DNA of 64,000 nt from Sinonovacula constricta (lineage: Eukaryota; Mollusca; Bivalvia; Cardiida; Solecurtidae). The translations under genes were made by a program, and so were the position numbers. A model generated the notes under the pieces. That model searched no databases. It saw only the letters and a program-made list of their open reading frames with translations, and had not been told where the DNA came from. The DNA is taken from assembly GCA_007844125.1 (NCBI GenBank), contig CM017568.1, forward strand, positions 9,696,497-9,760,496, read 5' to 3'. Positions 52,440-64,000 of this stretch are shown here, one piece after another; positions within the stretch are counted from its first letter, which is position 1, and each line of letters begins with the position of its first letter.

Positions 52440-52600
52440 CGACATTAGAGCTCTGTAAAACTGATTTAAGCACCTCAGTCAGGCCTTTTCACAATTTTGG
52501 TTGTAACTTTTACATTTGATTGGCTTGTGAATATCTTATTCATATGCTTTTTTCAATTTTAATATATGTTGCCATACGCATAGGGACATGTTACAATTCT
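52440..52600 (+). mobile_element. Family R fragment, strongly diverged
   Basis: TTAGAGCTCTGTAAAACTG, GATTTAAGCACCTCAGTCAG and CCTTTTCACA, then a decayed tail with CATACGCATAGGGAC. Confidence 0.45.
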
Positions 52601-53990
52601 ATTAGGTTTTTTGTGAGCAAGGTTCATTGACAATTTGTTGTTTTTTTATCAAGTACAGTTTTTTATCTTTTAGTACAGAAGTTGTCATAGACAAGTTCAT
52701 TGATTGATTATCTAACGTTAAACTGCTGCTTGCCCTTACATTCATTGCTGGCCGCAACTTTAGGCTTACAAAAATGTAAACAACTATCGTGTATACACTT
52801 CGTCAAGATGTTACAAGTAAAACAATATGATGCCATGTATTTCCTCTTGGTTGTACTATTTTACACCTATGTGTTTGTTCTTAATAAAAGTAAAATTATC
52901 TTCCTATGACATTTTTCAGTATTTACGATGAAAACAGAAATACATCTGTACTACTGGAAAGACCCGCGCATTGTAACCATACAAAGCGTAAATAATCGTA
53001 TTATTTAACATGACTTCAAGCATGTTCATATTATTTCAGTATACTATTTTTTTTATCCGTGTCTGAAGACAATAGCTGCGGTTAAAGTGCCTATAATTTT
53101 AACCTTATTATATCAATACGGATCATATTCCATTAATCTATGTATAACCAGACCAAAGCCCAAAATGCATCCATCTTACATGGACATACTTTCATATGAA
53201 GTTTTAATGGAATAATATAAAATACAATGATTACTAACACGTTTATGCACTGACATGCGCTGTAACGAGTGTCATAATCTATTCGAGCATCTACTGCGCT
53301 GGCGTGTTTCCAACTCATTTACGTTCCTAGCGTGTAATTACTTAAAAGACATAAAATTCATGGATACAGTTACCTTTTGGGGGTATAGACAAATTACAGT
53401 CCTCTTTACAGGAGTGATATCTTAATTGTTTTATACTCTTACTTCTTACGAAGTATGCTGTTGATACCTAGGTATTATATATACTAGCATAACTAGAAAA
53501 GGTAAATTATTTCTCTGCTTGAATGTCGTTAAGAATTTTGTTATTCGTATATTCCATATCGCTACCAAACTTGTACACGTACACTTTAACAAACGCACAT
53601 TTACTGGACATTTACAGCAATCCGTGATCTATATTCCAAGAAAAAAAACAGACCTGGTATGTAATTGCTGTTGCGGGACATTGGGCCTGTTTTGTAGACA
53701 ATTTTCTTATTGATATCTTGTCCCCAGCTGATGTGTGTAACGTTCACTACGACGGCTATATTGTTATATTGTGTCATGCAGGCGTTTCGGATCGATGTAA
53801 CCCGTATCTTGCTCCATTTTGTAATAACACATACACATTATAAGTCTTCTTTCTTTCTGCATGAACTTTTTAAAATATGTGTATTGCGAGACAATGAGAA
53901 ACAAACAGTGCCTACTGTGATCAGAAAGCCCTTACGGGAGAGTTTGTTGAAATGTAGCTGTACTTTTTTCCTATCCTAAACCAAATTGTA
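52601..53990. other. No gene seen
   Basis: Several 60-90-codon frames at 52.7-53.98 kb have no recognisable domain or supporting splice sites. Confidence 0.5.
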
Positions 53991-53999
53991 CTTAGCAGC

Positions 54000-55110
54000 T
54001 TAAGTGCAAAGAGACCTTGTTTCTTGTCCTTGTGATACCAAGGTAAAGGATAATTAGTTCATAAAACATGAGTGGCTTCCCACTTCCAGCTCTTGGCCTA
54101 GTATGGGATATTTGACATATGCTCTTGAAGAGTTTTATGGCCTTTATTGGTCCGTCTTATTGGATCAAATGCGATTTGAGTCGAAAGATGGCTAGGCGAT
54201 ACGAAGAGATAATTGAATTAAAGTCACAAATGAATTAAAGGCAGCGAGATAATTTGACGAAGGCTGAATCAAGACGTGTCCCCGATTTTGATCTAATAAC
54301 TTCTTTACATTTGACATTGTCAAAATTTATAGAATATGTCTCGGTCGAAAGTTCATATAATATTTTACGCTAGCCAAACAACATCTACTTTTACAATTAT
54401 AGAGGGAAATGACAGACATCGTCTAAATATATCTTCAGCTTGACATTCTAAATGCATTTAAAAAAACTACTTACATTTCAATTGAAATGTTACATTTTTG
54501 TTCTTTACATGGCAAAATAAAAAAATCACAATCAGACAAATGAACATTTTTAGTCGTATTTAAAATTGACGAATGACGATGGGGGAAGTTTTAAACAACA
54601 TCAGTATTCTTAAAAATAATTAGCGAACGAAAATCTCACAGACAAAAAGGAATTGGGTCTGTTTAAACTGTTATTAAATTCCATTGCCCGATCGGCGACA
54701 AGGCATTAGAGTTCTCACGATTCGACACTCCCAACGGTGCGCAGTGCGCCGTCAAAACATGCCTTATTAAGTCGTACTATGTAATTGTTCCAGGAGAACT
54801 GCTATTGAAGCAGGCCACCTGGACCCCTCGTGGTAAAGTGACACAGAAAGGAAGATAATTGGATGCAATTGGCTACAGCATCCATTGAGTGATGTGTAGG
54901 TTTTACACATCAATCAAAATCTAATTTATATATGAAATAATTTTCGTTCACCAGATGATGGCATTCTTGAGAGCATCTGGAGAGTGCATTAAAGTACTCA
55001 GAAAATGACACTGGAAAGAGCTCAATGATAGTGCATGACCATTAAAATGCCAGAGGTATTTTCCTTAATTAGTGGCCCTTGTTATGACAACGATTAAAAT
55101 ATATTAAATA
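54000..55110. promoter_or_regulatory. Repeat-free patch with homeodomain-like sites, candidate conserved non-coding DNA
   Basis: Less AT-biased than its flanks, with no long frame and no recognised repeat. It contains TTTTATGGCCTTTATTGG, AATTGAATTAAAG, AATGAATTAAAGG and CCTTAATTAGTGG, which suit Hox/homeodomain factors, and CCCTTGTTATGACAA. It lies about 5 kb upstream of the MIP gene. Purely a suggestion from composition and motifs. Confidence 0.25.
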
Positions 55111-56834
55111 CTGGTTAGAATAAGAGTTTAAAGCAGGCCAGTTATAAAGATGAAAATTGATAATTTAAAGATGCAAACGATTTCATTTAAATGCATTTTC
55201 TTTATTTTGTACTATTTTTTGGTTGCATGATTAGCTGGTAAACGTAACAGCACCGTATATAGATTCCCAAAATACACATATGAAGATTTGTTTCTTTTTA
55301 TAGTGATGAAAACTGGCATAAAGTTCTATCGTTGGACAAGAGGAGATTATATATAAAAAATCTCCAAAATGGGGTTTTCTATAATTGATGTTTAGCCATT
55401 TTTTCAAATGTGTCATAAGTAAGATTGATTGGCATTAATAATTTAATTCCCTGTGACAGCATGCCATTTATTATATCATTAACTAGCTCCTATATAAGTT
55501 ATGACTGCTTACGATTGAAATTAACCAGATTCGTAAAATTTCCTCCAACAATTTGTGCACCCAGTAAGCATGTTTTAGTAACTAAGTATGCCTCCGTAGC
55601 AAAAGCTCGAGTCTTGAATTATGACATTCATAATCTCCCAGATTGTACAACAGATACAGTCTTGCTACCTGGCTTGCCACTGTCACATGACTATTTTCAA
55701 GTGACTATCCCATCTGTTGTACACAAGACGACGTAGTTTTACTGATAAAAAGAGTTCGAACTATTACGTTATGCTAAGCATTTCTGGTCAGTTCAAGGAG
55801 GGATCAATTGTAAAAAATGCTTCTGTTTTCGAAAAACAGTTGAATCATTGATCCGTGCTAATCCTCTCGGTAAATCGAGAATATATATGTCTTTAATAAT
55901 TGTTTAAATTGTATTGATAAAATTAAATATATGTTATGTTTATCATTACTAACTACAAGTACTATACATGGAAACAGTCTTTCACAAATAAGGGATCAGT
56001 CAGTTTATCCAGACGTATAGACTATACGAATTAGAAACCTGCTTTATCGACCTTATAACATTCAAGGTGCAATTTCTTATTGGCAAAATGATTAAACAGC
56101 ATTTGCAAATTTGCAGCACAATCATTCCATAAATTCCACTTTCCTCCTTTATTATCTAATGACAAACCAAATACAGCTTACACTTATATTATATTAACAG
56201 ATACGTATATACCATTGACAGACAGCATATGGTTCAGAACCCCGATTTTATGCTTTCACGGCAATTTGGTACTTAAATATGCACAACGTCTTAAAATATA
56301 AAGTACTGTTGGCCTGGTTTCTCTGTTTTATTTCCCCCATGTGTTTTAATTGTTCTGTTCTTTTATGACCAGGAACATCATATTTACTCAATTGCATATA
56401 AAGAATAGGGTAATGAAATGAAGTACTTTAACGGTGTTTTACAGTAATTAGATATTCTGTACTGAATATCAGTGTGTAAACAGGTCACTTGCCTCTAAGG
56501 TGAAACATATGAGAGAACAATAACCATGTACAATGTGTGTAGCTGCACTAAAATTTAATATAGACGAATTGCAACGGCATTCATTTGATGTTTTCCCACC
56601 TTTTTGCGAGCGTAAAAAATTAGAACTTGTCCCACATCAGATCCCTATACACAGTTTGCATAAAGAATTTTGGTAGATGCGAAGGAAACAATCGGAAACA
56701 AAGAAATTTAAAACAATGGAAAAATGAAAATAAAAAAAGATATTTGCACGACAAAGCACATGTGGATATTTAACAATGTAGTATTATCACAAATGCAAGC
56801 ACCCCGCTACAATTAATTAACATAAAATTTTTAA
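55111..56834. other. No assigned gene
   Basis: The 103-codon plus frame at 55425-55736 has no recognisable motif, signal or splice context. Confidence 0.5.
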
Positions 56835-58020
56835 GGTATATAACGTGAAGACTGAAAGTTATATAACGCGAAGGCTGAAAGTTATATAACGTGAAGGCTG
56901 AAAGTCACATAACGTGAAGGTTGAAAGTCACATAACGTAAAGGCTGAAAGTCACATAACGTGAAGGCTAAAAGTTATATAACGTGAAGGCTGAAAGTCAC
57001 ATAACGTGAGGGTTGAATGAAAAGTAAGTGAAGGCCGAAAGTTATATAATGTGAAGGCCGAAAGTTATATAACGTGAAGTCTGAAAGTTATAAAACGTGA
57101 AGGCTGAAAGTCACATAACGTGAAGGCTGAAAGTTATATAACGTGAAGGCTGAAAGTCACATAACGTGAAGACTGAAAGTTATATAACGTGAAGGCTGAA
57201 AGTTATATAACGTGAAGGCTGAAAGTCACATAACGTGAAGGCTGAAAGTTATATAACGTGAAGACTGAAAGTCACATAACGTGAAGACTGAAAGTCACAT
57301 AACGTGAAGACTGAAAGTTATATAACGTGAAGACTAAAAGTTATATAACGTGAAGGCTGAAAGTTATATAACGTGAAGGCTGAAAGTTATATAACGTGAA
57401 GACTGAAAGTCACATAACGTGAAGGCTGAAAGTTATATAACGTGAAGACTGAAAGTCACATAACGTGAAGACTGAAAGTTATATAACGTGAAGGCTGAAA
57501 GTTATATAACGTGAAGGCTGAAAGTTATATAACGTGAAGGCTGAAAGTTATATAACGTGAAGGCTGAAAGTCACATACCGCAAAGGCTGAAAGTTATATA
57601 ACGTGAAGACTGAAAGTCACATAACGTGAAGGCTGAGTTATATAACGTGAAGACTGAAAGTCACATAACGTGAAGACTGAAAGTTATATAACGTGAAGGC
57701 TGAAAGTTATATAACGTGAAGGCTGAAAGTTATATAACGTGAAGGCTGAAAGTTATATAACGTGAAGGCTGAAAGTCACATACCGCAAAGGCTGAAAGTT
57801 ATATAACGTGAAGACTGAAAGCTGTATAGCGTTAATGCTGAAAGTTATATAACGTGAAGACTGAAAGCTGTATAGCGTTAATGCTGAAAGTTATATAACG
57901 TGTAGGCTGAAAGTTATATAATGTGAAGGCTGAACGTTATATAACGCGAAGGCTGAAAGTTATATAACGTGTAGGCTGAAAGCTGTATAGCGTTAATGCT
58001 GAAAGTTACTTATCTTGAAA
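56835..58020 (+). repeat. Satellite of 23-bp units with palindromic core, about 50 copies
   Basis: The main unit is GTTATATAAC followed by GTGAAGGCTGAAA. The first ten bases are a perfect palindrome. A second version starts GTCACATAAC, and GGCTG alternates with GACTG. Versions are mixed irregularly. A third version (GCTGTATAGC then GTTAATGCTGAAA) occurs three times near the end. A 205-base block is duplicated in tandem. Decayed units continue to about 58115. It has no open frame and is not coding. Confidence 0.95.
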
Positions 58021-58115
58021 GTTGTAAGAAAACTAACTGAAGGCAGTCAGAAAAATATGTAAAGGTTAAAAGCTAAGTCATGTTAGGGCTGAAGGATGAA
58101 AGTTAAATAACAATA

Positions 58116-61100
58116 AGACTTAGTTAAGGCCATGACAATAGGACTGTTGGCAGAACATTTCTTAAACTTTGATGACTTTCACTAATTATTTTTCAAACTA
58201 TATTTCAAAATGGGGAATCACCATATTTATTGAAATTTAATAGCTCTTGGTGATAATTCTGTGAAAAATGTTGTTTTTATTTATTACCTTCAATAGTATT
58301 AAAATTCAACGCATGTGATAATGGCAAAGAAAAGTTATGAATTCACTAAAGTGAATGATATTGTTTATACGTATTAAGAGATTAAAATTCATTTAACAGA
58401 TTATATAAAAAGACATCTTATCTGCTCGAGTCATGGGCGATCTTCGAGCATTTGCAGACGGAGACGGGCCTTGAAATGAACAAGAGTGTAAAAACTTCCA
58501 AAAAAATCTGTAGTTGATCTCGTGATTGTCACACACAATGTTCATTAAATTGTCATGATTTTCAATAACAAAATGTTTGATAGCATTTTAACAAACATGA
58601 CTGTCCACAAATTGGATTGACATCTTCTCGATTACAACTGTCAGTTTCTTCAAATGACAAGAGACAAGTTTTTTGTTTGGTATTGCCATGCCGTTTTTCA
58701 ATGACATAACATTGCGCAATTGACTAGTAATTAACTGGATTTAGTGAATTTTATTTAATTATTTTACATCATTAAAATGTTCGAATCTTAAGTTTATCCA
58801 AGTACTGCTTTGATAAAGTGTTGTTGTTCTCATGGTGTATGATAATGCAAAAAAAATGTTATATAATTTGAAAAAGAACCCGGGATCCCTTGTATTTTAG
58901 TTTACTGCTCTTCATAAGGCGCTACTGAGTTGATGGAACATGTATTTTGTGTAGTTTAAATATATATTGCCACTGGACCAATTTTAACAAAAGCTTTCAG
59001 CAATTAATGTCATTAGGCACACATCAGTTTTTTCCATACAAGTCTTGCCCAAAGAGAGGACAATGAATATTGTTTTGCCAGTCTTCTGTGTCCTACTTCT
59101 TATTTTGAATTGTTTTGTGCCATCAGAGTTAATATGATCTGAAAATATTATTTCAGACAATGAAAAAAATACTTTAATTTGTAAACATTCTTAAATGTTT
59201 AGTCATATGCACGGGTAGAGAAGCTTTAACGTGCAGTAACTGGTCTCCAGTTTATATATAAGTTTATATAAGTGTCATTGAAAGGATAAAAACCTAATAG
59301 TGTGTTTAAAATGTTTAAACATATACACTCGACACGTGCCCAACATAACCCATAATAAGGTCAACGTCTCGCGGATATACTTGAAAATACGTTTATACAA
59401 ATACGACAAGATAAATTAATTTCAAGAGCGGCTGTCACAGATAATATTAATCATGACAAATAAGTGTGTTTTATATTTGGGTTTCCTATACTCATCCGCT
59501 CTATCCTTTTTAAGGTAATTACAAATAATATAGTCAAGTTATGACTCTATGCATAGCCGACGAATGCCGCTGGTCCTGAACTCCTTAACAACATGAATGT
59601 TTTTCGAAGATACTCAAGAAGTTACGACTGTTGCCAATTATACTGCTGATTAGGTAACAGCGCTGTGCCCCGATACTATTAAACTGGCCATATTTCTGAG
59701 GACTTAACAGTCTATAACATTAATCTCAGCATGCCTAACCTTCTTTTATGAAGCTTAACTACGTGTCCACTTTTACTAGTCTAATAAACATCTTTATGGC
59801 GCGATAGGGGGCGCTCCTTGGAGACCAACTGAGTGCATTGACAATACCACAGAGGAACGTCTGTACTTGACACATAGACCTGACCGGACACACGCTTAAT
59901 ATAATAAAAGATGGTTTCCTCGTAATTTGACGACAATATAAATATGTTGGTCCCAGTGGACACTTCTTATATTTTGTTGTCAAATTAATGGTCTACGTTA
60001 GACTAGCTTCGATAATTAATTGCTTGTTTGTTTTGTATTATCGTAGTTACAGTTGTACGTTCGTCGAGAGAGTGATTATTTGAAGAGCTTTCGCTCAGTG
60101 GTAAAGAGGAGCCGATAACCTTAGTTAGTTAAAAGCATGTACAATAGTTGTAGCCATTTAACGAACGAACTTCATGACCAAACCACAACTTGCGTTTTTG
60201 GATTTCACGTTTAGCTAAAAAGTAATGACAATAAGTTAAGGGACAAAAGCGTTAACTCATTGTGTTTCCTTTTTACACAACTAAGTTTTAATCGTATGCA
60301 GAATATTTATGCTTGAAATCGTTGGATCAAAGCGGCTGTTTTTAGATTATTTGAGCATACACTTAGGCAAGTTGGGATCCATTTTATAATAACAATTATG
60401 CTTTCACATTTACCTACGTAATTGTTGTCATTTCAATTTCTTGTTTGTAAATGGCGCACTTAAAAGCCAGACAAATAAATCTCAATTGACCTTTGACTTA
60501 GTACGCGTTTGTTATTGTAGGAAATATTTAATTGACACATTTTTTCTTGTCAAATTTATGACCTTCCACGGACAGAAAAAGACGCAGATGGCTTTAATTC
60601 CTCCCGAGATAGTGACTTCAACAATATAGCCATCGGTCCTGACTAGAATTAAAAAAATAATTCACTTAAACGTTCTTGTATGATTACATTATTAGGTCCG
60701 AAGCCTTGTCATAAGATACGGTTGGGAGACTTTGACTAAATATGCCGTAATTGTGTCGGAGAACTCAGCTATAATCGACACAATGCAATTAACGGCATGC
60801 ATGATGGCAAAAAATGTCTGTGCTAAGTTTATCTGCAGCGTAGTCTTTGTGTACTGTAATACAATACTGCTTGAAGCAAAACATATTAGGTAGCTCTAAT
60901 ACAGAAACATCTCCGGTGATGGAAGGAGCTTGTAAATTAGAAGAGCTCGTATAGGGATAAATACCACATTGTATGCTAGGTCGAATTCACGCAAGATTAA
61001 GCAAGAAAAGGCCAATTGTGTAGATCCCGATCAACGAGCTTCCACTGTTCTACATTATTTGCTGTCTTTTTCAACTGACGTGATAACTTGTGTATAAAAT

Positions 61101-61384
61101 GGTTCGAAAATAATCAAGAAGTGACCATTCTTAATTAATACATACAATATGATGAGAATTGAAACCGTACCTCTGAAGACTGCACAGTCACAAGAAGGGG
61201 CCTGGTGTATCGTTGTTCAGACGGTCTACATTTAGCTTGCTAAACTCTACCTTACAGACACAGCTTTTGCAGGGTGATACAAGTAGTATTTATATTTTGG
61301 AATGAAGATATAACAAAACATTACAATTGTAGACTACAGAGAGCTGATTTATGTAACTAGATTCATTTTCTACACGAAATGTTT
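58116..61384. other. No gene seen
   Basis: AT-rich with short chance frames. An A-box-like GCTCAGTGGTAAAGAG near 60094 has no matching B-box. Confidence 0.55.
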
Positions 61385-61652
61385 GACTGGACTTTGACGG
61401 GATATTTTATTTACACTGTTTGTTTGATAGAAAAATCAAAAAAGGACATGCGAGGTGGGAGCGCGTTACAAGCCAGGTTTAAGCACCCCAGTCGGTCCTT
61501 TTGCCGACTGACCGTTCGAAGGCAGTAACTGATGTTTTTTCTTTGTGTTTTTGTCATATTTACATTTAACATATTGCCTTTGTCTAGAGATAGATTAAAT
61601 TTAAATATCTGTGGAAATTTTGATAGGACCTTTTCTTGTTTACCTTTTCAAG
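61385..61652 (+). mobile_element. Family R fragment (3' end)
   Basis: From GACGGGATATTTTATTTACA through GGTTTAAGCACCCCAGTCGG and GCCGACTGACCGTTCG to ATAGGACCTTTTCTTGTTTA. It is close to the 11-kb copy and 5'-truncated. Confidence 0.75.
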
Positions 61653-61925
61653 TAATCAAGTCGAAAGAAATTAATTTAATTCATTCTGCATGTGCAAAAT
61701 ACATGCACAGACTTTTGTATGCTAACAAATGCACGTGTCCTTATTAAACGATTAAGGTGTTGTATTTTTTTGTTGTTTCTTTTGTTATTTAATATACGAT
61801 ATTTAAATAATTTACTGATGATGTCTGCTTGTAACATTGTGAGCAGTAATTAGATCCCATTCGTTTTCTTTTCCCGATAATAGATAAAAAATTCTCTACT
61901 AATTTTATGCGAAAAAGCAAGAAAT

Positions 61926-61969
61926 GTTTGTTTGTTTGTTTGTTTGTTTGTTTGCATGTTTGTTTGTTT
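61926..61969 (+). repeat. (TTTG)n simple repeat
   Basis: Seven or more TTTG units with one GCATG interruption. It resembles the SINE tails in this window, but no SINE body was found next to it. Confidence 0.8.
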
Positions 61970-64000
61970 TATTATTTTAATGATCCGATAAAACAAGTGA
62001 TTTTGAAGGTTTGTTTAGCCATTTTGATATACTAAGTCACTTATAACTTTTAATTGAGTGGTCTTCCACATTTTTATTATTCCGTTGTTGTTTTTAATTT
62101 CAAGAAAACGTGGATAACATATTCATGGCAATAGCAAAGGTAGTGCCTACAATCTTATAATAATTTAAAACTTTATATCTTATTATGTAAGTCTATGTTT
62201 GTAATTGTTCACAATTTCTGTACTTCTTTTGGTCGGCATGAAACGGTATTTTCCTCTTTTCTGAAAAAAACTTACTGTTTTATTCTTTTAATTGCTTAAC
62301 TGTGTAATTGACACTTTCTCGAAAATTGTAATATAAATATGAAAATCAGCTGTGTGTTTTACCTAATATAAAATGAGACGTGTTGTTTTTCTCTTACATG
62401 CTGTTACATAATGGTTGTCAGAGCTTTTTCCAACATTATCCCACTTCAATGATTAATGAAAGAGAGTGAATCTTGTTTTATCATTTTTAGCGGAGGAAGA
62501 GAGCTGCGCACTAAGTTACTGGAAATGACGGAGCAATGTAAGGCGACCCTTTGACATGATAATCGTTTTAGGAATAAATCCACTTTTATTGCCGTCGCTC
62601 GTGGTAAAACATTTGTCTACAGTAGGCGGTGTTTCATTAGAACAGTCCCATTGTAAAGCAATGTTCGAACACGATAACAGAACATACAGTCTCAGTATTA
62701 TTGTATTTTTACATTATTGATGATGTTAGTTTAATCTTATGGTCAACTGGAGGTGAATGGAGGTTTATTTCCTATATTTTTTGTCACCTCGTCTATTAAA
62801 ATGAGATGGCCAAGTGCTTACAAAAGTCATTGTTCTTGTAATACACGTATTTACATAAAAGAAGAATGTAATAAAACCTTTAGTAATAAACGTGCATTAA
62901 TCAAACATTTATTCAAAGGTTTAATTATTCTATACTTTTAATAAGAACTTTGAAAACGTTAAAAGGAAATCAGTTAGTTATGTCACTGAAGCAATTATGT
63001 TACAGTTGAAATAATTTATAACAAACATTCCCTTTAACACCAGAGGACAAATACAATGATATTATATGTTGTAATGCCCCTATTGTTATTTAAGACACTA
63101 GCGCGTTTTTGATGTGTAGTTTTTTTCTCTATACTCAATATTTAAGCACTAATGATACTTTTAATACTATATGATGTTGCAAAATATCGGTTGAATTTTA
63201 AAAAAGTTGCATTCAATAATTATGCCGCATGTGGTTCTATAATAGTTTGTTTTCTTGCACATTGTACGCTCGGTAAATGTCAAACAAAATACTCATGAAT
63301 ATTTTACGTTACATAAATATAAATATCTTTTTGACGCTCGTTAACATTTGAATTAATTTGTTCATTAGTATTAAAACCTGGTTGTAAAGTAATGACTTTC
63401 ATAAAAAAAGGTTTTCTTTCCTTCTTTCCTAAATTGTAGTAAGAGTTTTGATTTATCAAAATTGAAGGGTTTGTAAATATATTCTAGAATAAACTAGGCT
63501 AAATAAACAAAGTGGACATGTTTTACTTTACTGCAGTTTTGTGTCGCTGTCACTTGTTCATTTTATTCAATAATTTTCATTATTATATTCTACTTTAAAT
63601 TTCTCATTATTTAAAAACAACTTTCACTATTTGCAAATCATAGGACTAATATATATTTGTCTTTTTTACTTATACAAAGTTAGCCAAAGTCCTTAATATC
63701 GGCTGCTAGGATTTTTGTTTTAGTAGTGAAACATCTGCAAACGTAATGTGTAATTTTGATAAGAGAAACTACCTTCGGCTCCTGAAGATACAGCCATTAC
63801 GCGTTTTGGTTTCAATAAATACTTTGCAGTAATTTAGTACACCGTCCTATACACATAAATAAGGCACGATGTCTAATCGAAAATTTGGCTTATTCTTATT
63901 CTGATTTTCATTACACAGACATGTTTTAATTTCACAGGCAATGTCCCGATTCTAAGCTGATGATATAAAAGAAAATAACAAAGTGAGCACAGAATACAAT
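61970..64000. other. No gene seen
   Basis: A more balanced patch at 62450-62660 has no coding frame; otherwise AT-rich sequence. Confidence 0.55.

Noticed and set aside
55425..55736. 103-codon plus frame as a gene
   Set aside because: No motif recognised and no flanking splice or promoter evidence; kept only as unassigned sequence.
56835..58020. CRISPR-like regular repeat array
   Set aside because: The units are contiguous 23-base repeats without unique spacers, in an animal genome with introns and SINEs; it is a satellite.
60090..60125. tRNA gene suggested by GCTCAGTGGTAAAGAG
   Set aside because: No B-box or foldable cloverleaf follows.

Overview
The window is AT-rich, intron- and repeat-laden animal DNA. 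It is most likely from a mollusc, probably a bivalve. The main evidence is one neuropeptide gene whose peptides have the molluscan WWamide form (W-x5-W-amide, the lophotrochozoan version of myoinhibitory peptide/allatostatin B). The background of tRNA-derived SINEs, a Tx1/L1-like LINE and decayed retroelement tails also fits. Nothing bacterial, viral-genome-like or CRISPR-like is present. The species cannot be named from sequence alone.

Only one host protein-coding gene is well supported: a myoinhibitory peptide (MIP/WWamide) precursor on the minus strand at about 47.4-49.45 kb. A large coding exon (49446 down to 48365) carries a signal peptide, twelve amidated Trp-rich peptides separated by acidic spacers, and one decayed copy. 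It ends at a consensus splice donor. The open frame running past the donor is intron. An acceptor at 47521-47522 joins in phase to a 107-base terminal coding exon. The inferred junction completes a canonical-looking EF-hand calcium-binding loop (DANGDSALDKDE) at the C-terminus of the precursor. I do not know this from other MIP precursors, and it is the most interesting observation here. An acceptor just before the ATG implies at least one upstream non-coding exon. A tight cluster of three CACGTG E-boxes with an ETS-like site lies just after the stop codon.

The rest is intergenic or intronic DNA filled with repeats. A 5'-truncated LINE with an open 427-codon ORF2 C-terminus, poly(A) tail and 12-bp target duplication lies at 40.13-42.12 kb. 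At least seventeen fragments of one decayed retroelement tail family lie in both orientations from 0.6 to 61.6 kb, and two of them are associated with short reverse-transcriptase-like coding remnants. Two SINEs of one family (21.6 and 31.6 kb) still have target duplications. A second SINE type is seen at 25.6 and 39.2 kb.

Tandem repeats include a 1.2-kb satellite of 23-bp units with a palindromic core (56.8-58.0 kb), a 27-bp repeat that stays open as a nonapeptide frame (2.7 kb), a degenerate 46-bp minisatellite (5.5-5.9 kb), long (AC)n, (AT)n and (GT)n arrays, and a 350-bp purine-only-like GA tract. Several repeat-free stretches of more even composition (12.4, 16.6, 26.3 and 54.0-55.1 kb) are candidate conserved regulatory DNA but cannot be tested without comparison.
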